Positions 1-5,484 of a stretch of DNA of 12,871 nucleotides are shown in pieces. Made by a program: the position numbers and the translations under genes. Position 1 is the stretch's first letter. Every line of letters begins with the position of its first letter. Below the pieces are notes generated by a model, which did not search any database, was not told the DNA's origin, and saw nothing but the letters and a program-made list of their open reading frames with translations. Source of the stretch: Gammaproteobacteria bacterium (GTDB taxonomy: Bacteria > Pseudomonadota > Gammaproteobacteria > Poriferisulfidales > Oxydemutatoraceae); assembly GCA_007570905.1 (NCBI GenBank), contig RKSI01000135.1, positions 1-12,871 on the forward strand, read 5' to 3'.

Positions 1-107
1 GAACAAGAGACGACGACGGAGACTCCGACACCTACATCAGACTGCGCGTCTTCCTCGAAGGCGCAGTGCCAGCCACACCCACCGACACCATCCAGACCGA
101 CCCGTAA
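1..107 (+). CDS. 3' end of an unidentified gene (partial)
   Basis: The frame that reaches the TAA at 105-107 reads as a plausible protein end of about 35 residues. An acidic stretch (DDDGDSD) is followed by an alternating hydrophobic segment (TYIRLRVFLEGA) and a Pro/Thr-rich tail ending TDP. G or C dominates its third codon positions, which favours this frame over the other two, although frame 1 is also open to 273. It uses AGA arginine codons twice in a few dozen codons, unlike the genes to the right. It runs towards the secreted-protein gene and stops about 160 bases short of it. The start and most of the gene lie outside the window. I do not recognise the family; the end resembles a surface or secreted protein only in a general way. 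Confidence 0.5.
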   Translation, partial: TRDDDGDSDTYIRLRVFLEGAVPATPTDTIQTDP

Positions 108-138
108 CCCCACAACGGGCCAAACAAAGAGGCCAACC

Positions 139-241
139 TTCCCTGTCTTCACAGGAACGGCGGATAAGGACGCGGGAATGACTGGCAAAACCGCAGGAGT
201 GGCGGCGGATGGTGTTCCGCTTTCGCAGAAACGGCGGTTAA
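139..241. repeat. two imperfect direct copies of a hairpin-plus-tail element
   Basis: Copy 1 is 139-167 and copy 2 is 215-241. With one 2-base gap they match at 22 of 27 aligned positions. Each begins TTCC, forms a short stem with a four-base loop (CTTC in copy 1, TTTC in copy 2), and ends with the conserved tail ACGGCGG then A or T then TAA. Copy 1 pairs CCTGT with ACAGG and, past one bulged C, TT with AA. Copy 2 pairs TTC/GAA and GC/GC around one mismatch. Between them, 171-182 reads CGCGGGAATGAC, a string familiar from dispersed proteobacterial repeats of the TTCCCGC...GCGGGAA kind. They lie between two convergent gene ends, so they may also act in transcription termination, though there is no run of T. 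Confidence 0.5.
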
Positions 242-269
242 CCCGGCGCCCGCCACGCGCCGCAAAAAT

Positions 270-3200
270 CTAAAACCAGAAAGAAACCACCGACAGCCCG
301 ATCAGCGCTTCCACAGCGCCGTTCACCTCGCCGTCGCTGTCCACGGGGCCGCCGTCGGACAGGTACGCCACCATGCAGGCGTCGCCGGTTTGTTTGAGGG
401 ACTGGAGGCGGCCCAGCGTGTCGCGATAGGGGCTGTTCGCCGTGCCGCTGTCGTCGGGGCAGGCGCCGTTTTGCAGCGGCGCGAAGCCGACGGCGACGCT
501 TTCATCGGCGGCGGCGTTCAGCCATGTCCAGCCGGCGGCGGTGTAGTGCATCGGGAACACGATGCGGTGGTGGTAAAGCGATTGCGGCAGCGGAATGACA
601 ACGCCGGCGCGCCCGCCGGCCACGCCGCCCTGCGCGACAACCGGGTCCACGCCGTGCACGCGGAAGTTGTGCACCACGGCGATGTCCTGGCGGCGTTGGG
701 TTACCATCGCGTCAAACTCGTCGCGCGCCAGAGACGCCGAGAAGTCGGAGTAATTGGCCTGCACCGCGACGCCGGCCCGGTGGTTGCCCGCCAGCGGCGG
801 CGTGCGCGAGGGAAAGGAGAACGGGTGCGCCAGTATCCGCCCGTCGCCGCTGAAACCGGTGTGGAACAGCAGCCCGCCGTGCAGCGCAAAGCCGCCCGCC
901 GACGCGCTGTGCACCGGCAGCACCGGCTGAATGTGGTGCCACAAGTCGGCGCCCGCCGAACTGCGGTCGGGATAGCCGGTGGCGCCGCGGGCCACTGAAA
1001 CCGGCACGCGGCCCGATGCACGGTAATGGTCGCGCGCGTCCGGAATGCCGTCGCCGTCGCCGTCGCCGCTGACCGATGCCATCGCATCGGCGCTGTCGGC
1101 AACCGGCCAGGTCAGCACCGCCGACGCCGCGCCGCCCGCCGAAGACGCCGCAACCTTGAACGACACGCTGTTCCTCAGCGTCGCCGGCGGGTTGGCCGCC
1201 GTGAACACAATGCGTATCAAACCGCCGTCCGCCAGAGCCGACGCCGAACTGACAACGGCAATCGCCTTGCCCGCGGCGGGCGGCTGGTTGGCGCTGCGCC
1301 CGTTCCACGCCACCACTTCCGCCGCCGTCACCGTGTCGGCCCTGCCGTGCGCCACCGGCAGCAGCGCGATGTAACTCTCCGTGCCGCGCACCGCCACCGC
1401 GTGGCGTTCGTTGGCGCTTGCGGTGGAAACCGCATACAGCGCCGCGCGGCCAAACAGCGGCGGCAGATTGTCGTCGGCAAGGCGCGTCACGCGGGTTTGC
1501 GTTATCTTGCCGAGCGAATACTTGTCCGGCGTCAGCGACGACAGCGCATCGCCGGCGCGCCACAACTTGCCGGCGCCGCCCGCGCGCACGCCGGTTATCG
1601 CATAACTGACAACGCCCGATGCCGCGCCCGCAACCGACACATCAAAGGCGTCCGGCTCGCGCGACGACGGGAGTTCGCCCGCGGCCACGCCGCTGAACGC
1701 CGGCGTCAGCGGTTGCGAAGACGCCGGGCCGTCGTGCCGCGCGCCCACGCCAACCGTCGCATCGGCGGCGGCGGAAGCGGCCAGGAACACATTGGCGCGC
1801 TTCATGTTGAATTCCGGCACGCGCAGGATGACCATCTCCGGCAGGCGGCTTGCAGTGTCCGCCGCCACCGCCCAGTAGCCGGACAGCGGCGCGGTCGCCA
1901 GCCAGCCGATGCGGTGCTCAACGCCCGCGCGAATGTTGTTGAAGTCCACCACCGCGCAGCCGCCTTTGGCCACCGGCGCCGCGTAGTTCACCGGAAACCG
2001 CCCGGTGCAGCCGTAGCCTTCCACGCCCGCCGCATAGCCGCCGCTGTAACCGAAGGTGTCGGACAGGTAATAGGCGGCGAGGTTGGTGGCCGATGTCGCC
2101 ACGCCCAGGTGCGCCGCCGCGCCGCCGGCGCGAATGCCGGAATACGCGACCGCCGCAGGTGCCCCCGCAACGCCCGCGCGCGACAGCGTGATGCGCGGCA
2201 CATCGCGCGCCGCCGCGTTGCCGGCTGACAGCGGGTCGCCGTAAAGCCGCGCTTCCATCGCGTCCGGAATGCCGTCGTTGTCATAATCGGAAACCACGCT
2301 GCGCGGCAGCAGGAAGGCGCGCACCGACGCAATTTTGTTGGGCGGGTCGGCGGCGTCGTAGATGCCGGCGCGACCGGCGGCGGGCGGCGTGTAGCGCACC
2401 CACAGCGACGCATCGGCGGCGACAATGCCGCGCGCAAGGTCCAGCGCCACGCCGCCGCCGCGGTAGCGCGCGCGCAACACGCGAATCGCGGCGTCGCCGG
2501 CGCCGCCGGTGTAATTCGGTATCACCTCAAAGCCCGACAGCACGGCGCCGTCCGGCAGCGCGCGCGCGTCGGCGGCGGTGCGAATGCGAACCGGTTCGTC
2601 AAACGCCAGCCACAGGCGGCTCTGGCCGTCGGCGTATCCAAGCCCGACAAAGCGCGGCGCGACGGTGTCGGCGGCCACTTGCGCCGACGCCGAATCGGCG
2701 GTGAACGGCAGCGCGTCGGTCAGCGACTGGTGCGTGGCCGCGGCGACGCCGGTCAAGTCCCGAACATCGGCGACAAAGTTTCTGGCCAGGCGTATCCGCA
2801 GTTTCTCGGCGCCGTTGGCCGAACGCGCGACGCCGCCCTGCACCAGCGTGCCGGTGGCGGCGATGCCCAGCGTAACGGTGTTGCCGTCGTGCGCGACCGA
2901 CGCCACCGATGCGCCGCGGATGGTGTCACGGTTCAGCACTTCCGTCACAAAGTCGTCCGCGGAAACAGTGTCGTCCAGCGCTTCGCTGAATTGCAGCACA
3001 ACGCGGTTGTTGCCGGTGAACGACGCCGCGACGACACGCGGCACGCCGGCGTCATACACAGGCACCGCCGCCACCGCGGTGGCGGCCATCGGCAGGCCGC
3101 TGCGCTGGCCGGTGATAACGCCGCGGCGGATGATGACGACATCGGTCGAGGCCGCGGCGGACAGCGTGAATACAACGACATCGGCCTGCGCCGCGTTGCT

Positions 3201-4112
3201 CGCGCCGGCCAGGCTGACGCCCGGCGCCGCGCCGCCGGCGGTTTGCAGCGCGAAGTCGGAGGCCGACACCTGGCTCACCGCCTCGTTCAATGCGACGATG
3301 ACCTTGCGGTGGCCGGAATACACATCCACCGAGCGTATATACGGGCTGCCGTCGAGGGCGACATTGACCAGGCTGTTCTCGACAAACGCCGCATACTGGC
3401 GGTAGCGCTTGTCGCCGGTGTATTTCTGAAACTGGTTCCAGCTCAGCGGATCCATGCCGACGCCCGCCGTCTGCGTCGCATCCACCACATCGCACTCAAT
3501 GCGGACCAGGCCGCGGTATTCGGGCGCGATTTCTCCGTACGGCATGTCGGCGGCGCCTGAGGCCCCGGCGGTTTCGGTCGCGGTCGTGAATTCGGCGTGG
3601 TTGCCCCAACTCCAGGTCGTCACATTTTCGCGCGAGTTGTTGATAACGCGGACATAGCGCGGCCTCGGCGTCATGCCGAGGTCGGTCGTGGTGCATTCGT
3701 CAAAGGTCTCGCTGCCGAAGGCGTCGGTGTTGTAGCGGATGCTGATGCCGGTCGCGCCGAAGGAAACCGGCTGCGTCTCGCCCGGCGACAGTTTCACTTC
3801 AACATCAAAGCGGAAGCGGCGGCTGCCGGAGGCGGTCGTTATCTGCGGGTTGGTCAGACGGTAAATGATGCGGCGTTTGCCGCATTCAATGCCGGTGCAG
3901 AGTTGGTCCACCAGGCTTTCAACGCCGATGTAGGCGCTGCGAACTTCCTGAAAGCGAACTTCGGTCGGCGTCGCCGCCTGCGCCGCCGCGGTCGGCGTTG
4001 TCGCGGCCTGCGCCGCGCCGCCCGCCAGCGCCGGCAACAAACACCATGCGCCGGCCCGCATCCGGGCCGATGCAGTCTTCGGAAATCTCTTCTTCAAGAT
4101 GCAAGCGTTCAT
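270..4112 (-). CDS. large secreted multidomain surface protein
   Basis: A 1280-residue protein. I chose the ATG at 4112 because it begins a signal peptide (lysines and arginines, then AWCLLPALAGGAAQAA, cleavage near residue 36-46); the same frame is open upstream to 4325, but that extension looks non-coding and overlaps the promoter. No strong ribosome site is visible. Residues 50-255 form a domain with paired cysteines (72/77, 140/207). Residues 258-350, 357-470 and 485-605 look like three related Ig-like modules, each opening with a pattern such as VIVALNEAV, VVLQFSEAL or LWLAFDEPV. Asp-rich motifs DYDNDGIPDAME (609-620) and DGDGDGIPDARD (1017-1028) resemble thrombospondin type 3 calcium sites. 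The C-terminus (about 1165-1267), with LSDGGPVDSDGEVNGAV, resembles the 'choice-of-anchor' domain class. The protein ends in a short hydrophobic run, SVVSFWF. It is probably exported to the cell surface; its ligand or role is unknown. Signal and length are clear; domain naming is inference. Confidence 0.85.
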   Translation of the reverse strand: MNACILKKRFPKTASARMRAGAWCLLPALAGGAAQAATTPTAAAQAATPTEVRFQEVRSAYIGVESLVDQLCTGIECGKRRIIYRLTNPQITTASGSRRFRFDVEVKLSPGETQPVSFGATGISIRYNTDAFGSETFDECTTTDLGMTPRPRYVRVINNSRENVTTWSWGNHAEFTTATETAGASGAADMPYGEIAPEYRGLVRIECDVVDATQTAGVGMDPLSWNQFQKYTGDKRYRQYAAFVENSLVNVALDGSPYIRSVDVYSGHRKVIVALNEAVSQVSASDFALQTAGGAAPGVSLAGASNAAQADVVVFTLSAAASTDVVIIRRGVITGQRSGLPMAATAVAAVPVYDAGVPRVVAASFTGNNRVVLQFSEALDDTVSADDFVTEVLNRDTIRGASVASVAHDGNTVTLGIAATGTLVQGGVARSANGAEKLRIRLARNFVADVRDLTGVAAATHQSLTDALPFTADSASAQVAADTVAPRFVGLGYADGQSRLWLAFDEPVRIRTAADARALPDGAVLSGFEVIPNYTGGAGDAAIRVLRARYRGGGVALDLARGIVAADASLWVRYTPPAAGRAGIYDAADPPNKIASVRAFLLPRSVVSDYDNDGIPDAMEARLYGDPLSAGNAAARDVPRITLSRAGVAGAPAAVAYSGIRAGGAAAHLGVATSATNLAAYYLSDTFGYSGGYAAGVEGYGCTGRFPVNYAAPVAKGGCAVVDFNNIRAGVEHRIGWLATAPLSGYWAVAADTASRLPEMVILRVPEFNMKRANVFLAASAAADATVGVGARHDGPASSQPLTPAFSGVAAGELPSSREPDAFDVSVAGAASGVVSYAITGVRAGGAGKLWRAGDALSSLTPDKYSLGKITQTRVTRLADDNLPPLFGRAALYAVSTASANERHAVAVRGTESYIALLPVAHGRADTVTAAEVVAWNGRSANQPPAAGKAIAVVSSASALADGGLIRIVFTAANPPATLRNSVSFKVAASSAGGAASAVLTWPVADSADAMASVSGDGDGDGIPDARDHYRASGRVPVSVARGATGYPDRSSAGADLWHHIQPVLPVHSASAGGFALHGGLLFHTGFSGDGRILAHPFSFPSRTPPLAGNHRAGVAVQANYSDFSASLARDEFDAMVTQRRQDIAVVHNFRVHGVDPVVAQGGVAGGRAGVVIPLPQSLYHHRIVFPMHYTAAGWTWLNAAADESVAVGFAPLQNGACPDDSGTANSPYRDTLGRLQSLKQTGDACMVAYLSDGGPVDSDGEVNGAVEALIGLSVVSFWF
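1047..1068. repeat. in-frame GCCGTC hexamer repeat
   Basis: Nearly four tandem copies of GCCGTC lie inside the secreted-protein gene and, read leftwards, encode the alternating Asp-Gly of the second calcium-site-like motif. The unit is six bases, so copy-number change would add or remove Asp-Gly pairs without shifting the frame. Confidence 0.6.
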
Positions 4113-4157
4113 TTCTGTGCCGCCGCCCGTCGGGAGGCGCCGCTTTTGCGATGGTTC

Positions 4158-4185
4158 AATATAGCAGGCGCGCAGGATTTTACAA
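4158..4185 (-). promoter_or_regulatory. candidate promoter of the secreted-protein gene
   Basis: Read leftwards, TTGTAA (complement of 4180-4185) is a -35-like box. After a 16-base spacer comes TATATT (complement of 4158-4163), preceded by TGC, giving an extended -10 (TGnTATATT). Transcription would begin near 4151, leaving a leader of about 40 bases before the ATG at 4112. The block is AT-rich compared with its surroundings. Confidence 0.5.
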
Positions 4186-4315
4186 GATGAAAAAACCGGC
4201 GTTATTTCAATCCATTGGGAAAACACCAAGGCAACGGCGGCGCGGCGGCGGGGTGTGCGGGGCGCACGGGCGGCGGCGCCGCCGGCCACCCGAACGCCGC
4301 CATTCGCCCGGCCAT

Positions 4316-4345
4316 CTGTCGGCAATCCGCCCGGTTGGATATAAT
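4316..4345 (+). promoter_or_regulatory. candidate promoter of the transpeptidase/thioredoxin pair
   Basis: A perfect TATAAT lies at 4340-4345, 38 bases before the transpeptidase ATG. The best -35 match, CTGTCG at 4316-4321, is poor (three of six) with an 18-base spacer, so the promoter may need an activator or lean on its -10. A start near 4352 would give a leader of about 30 bases containing the AGGAGG site. Confidence 0.5.
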
Positions 4346-4363
4346 CACTTCATCACACGGTTC

Positions 4364-4369
4364 AGGAGG
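4364..4369 (+). promoter_or_regulatory. ribosome binding site AGGAGG
   Basis: This is the clearest Shine-Dalgarno sequence in the window. It sits 13 bases before the ATG at 4383, longer than usual; a weaker GAGG at 4378-4381 is 13 bases before the next in-frame ATG at 4395. Either ATG leaves a complete signal peptide. I kept 4383 as the start. Confidence 0.6.
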
Positions 4370-4382
4370 CGTTATCCGAGGC

Positions 4383-4907
4383 ATGACAAAAGCGATGACA
4401 CGGGCGACGACATGGGCGGCGGCGCGGGCGGCGGCATTTGCGCTTGCGGCGCTGGCGCTGGCGGCGCCGGGCGCGGCGGCGAAGTCGGTAGAGGCCGACA
4501 GAATCTGGGTGCAGAAGGCCGAGCGCAAACTGCACCTGATGAAAGGCCGCAAAATTGTCCGCACCTTTCCGATTCATCTCGGGCGGCAGCCGCTCGGCCA
4601 CAAACGGCGCGAGGGCGATTCGCGCACGCCGGAGGGCCTTTACAGTGTACGCAGCCGAAACTCCATCAGCGAGTTCTACCGCGCGCTGGAAATCTCCTAT
4701 CCCAACATGGACGACCGGCTGCGCGCGGCGGTGGACGGCGTCAACCCGGGCGGCAAAATCATGATACACGGCGAGCCGGACGACCCGCTGGCGCGGCTGA
4801 CGCTGCCGAAGGACTGGACGCAGGGCTGCATCGCGCTGAAAAACCGGGACATGCGCGTTGTCTGGAAGGCGGCGGCGCGCGGCACGCCGGTGCAGATAGA
4901 CCCGTGA
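4383..4907 (+). CDS. periplasmic L,D-transpeptidase (YkuD family)
   Basis: A 174-residue protein with an N-terminal signal peptide (residues 1-33, Ala/Leu-rich core, cleavage near APGAAA-K). The YkuD domain spans about residues 40-173. Its signature is IMIHG (His129) followed by DWTQGCIAL (Cys149, the catalytic nucleophile); Cys149 is the only cysteine. The segment GDSRTPEGLYSV (79-90) is the usual substrate-side strand. Family members cross-link peptidoglycan stem peptides or attach proteins to them through the periplasmic cysteine. The histidine often found two before the cysteine is Gln here and the arginine after GCI is Ala, as in the DWTxGCIA subgroup of small YkuD proteins, so the exact substrate is uncertain. 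The gene opens a two-gene unit: its TGA overlaps the GTG start of the thioredoxin-like gene. An upstream TTG at 4215 in the same frame is not favoured because it would bury the signal peptide. Confidence 0.9.
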   Translation: MTKAMTRATTWAAARAAAFALAALALAAPGAAAKSVEADRIWVQKAERKLHLMKGRKIVRTFPIHLGRQPLGHKRREGDSRTPEGLYSVRSRNSISEFYRALEISYPNMDDRLRAAVDGVNPGGKIMIHGEPDDPLARLTLPKDWTQGCIALKNRDMRVVWKAAARGTPVQIDP

Positions 4908-5455
4908 ACAAGCGCAAACATTCCTTCCTGTTCCTGCCGGCGGCGGCGCTGGCGACCGCGGTGCTGGCCATCACGCCCGCCGACCGCAAGGCCGGCGTCG
5001 GCGAGTTCGCGCCCGCCTTCACGCACCGCGACGCCACGGAATGGCTGAACTCGCCGCCGCTGCAATGGAAGGAGTTGCGCGGGCAGGTGGTGTTGCTGGA
5101 CTTCTGGACCTTCGGCTGCTGGAATTGCTACCGCTCGTTCCCGTGGCTGAAATCCGTCGAGAAACGCTACCACGACCGCGGCCTGCGCGTTATCGGCGTG
5201 CACACCCCGGAGTTTGAGCACGAACGCGACATCGACAATGTGCGCCAAAAGGTGGCGGAGTTCGGGCTGGAGCACCCGGTGATGATAGACAACGACTTCT
5301 CCTACTGGCGCGCGCTCAGGAACCGCTACTGGCCGGCCTTTTACCTGGTCGGCAAGCGCGGCAAGGTGCGCGGCGTGTTTGTCGGCGAGACCCACGAGGG
5401 CGACCGCCGCGCCGTCAAGATTGAACGCGCCATAGAAAAACTCCTGCAGGAATAA
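4904..5455 (+). CDS. exported or membrane-tethered thioredoxin-like protein
   Basis: A 183-residue protein starting at a GTG whose last two bases are part of the upstream TGA (4-base overlap, GTGA), suggesting translational coupling. Residues 1-23 (NKRKHSFLFLPAAALATAV) form a signal peptide or N-terminal anchor. The thioredoxin fold follows: strand VVLLDFWTF (62-70), active site C72-W-N-C75, strand LRVIGVHTPEF, and the conserved proline before the last strands in RYWPAFYLVG (Pro144). The FWTFGCWNC context resembles the TlpA/DipZ-type redoxins that act outside the cytoplasm. It has no other cysteines. Its likely job is thiol reduction or disulfide exchange in the periplasm. The overlap with the transpeptidase gene suggests, as inference, that it may keep that enzyme's single cysteine reduced. 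A longer open frame to the left is a shadow across the transpeptidase gene. Confidence 0.85.
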   Translation: MNKRKHSFLFLPAAALATAVLAITPADRKAGVGEFAPAFTHRDATEWLNSPPLQWKELRGQVVLLDFWTFGCWNCYRSFPWLKSVEKRYHDRGLRVIGVHTPEFEHERDIDNVRQKVAEFGLEHPVMIDNDFSYWRALRNRYWPAFYLVGKRGKVRGVFVGETHEGDRRAVKIERAIEKLLQE

Positions 5456-5459
5456 CCGC

Positions 5460-5476
5460 TCCGGCGCATGGCCGGA
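5460..5476 (+). other. inverted repeat just before fadE
   Basis: TCCGGC (5460-5465) and GCCGGA (5471-5476) are perfect inverted arms around a 5-base loop. The hairpin lies between the thioredoxin-like stop codon and the fadE ATG at 5485, and would hide the only purine-rich bases near that start. It has no T run, so it is a poor classical terminator; it could dampen read-through or translation, or serve as an operator half-site pair. Confidence 0.35.
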
Positions 5477-5484
5477 ACAAGACA

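Noticed and set aside
178..273. A 31-codon plus-strand open frame starting at the ATG at 178
   Set aside because: Basic, low-complexity product overlapping the repeat pair and the end of the opposite gene; no ribosome site.
1026..2228. A 400-codon plus-strand open frame inside the secreted-protein gene
   Set aside because: The product is arginine- and alanine-rich without structure; the minus-strand gene has a signal peptide and recognisable modules throughout.
4271..4284. Perfect 14-base GC palindrome in the divergent spacer
   Set aside because: It is built only of CGG/CCG triplets, expected by chance in such GC-rich DNA, and lies outside both core promoters.
3998..4903. Extension of the thioredoxin-like frame far to the left
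   Set aside because: It runs across the divergent promoters and, out of frame, across the whole transpeptidase gene; the GTG at 4904 gives a normal signal peptide and a coupled junction.
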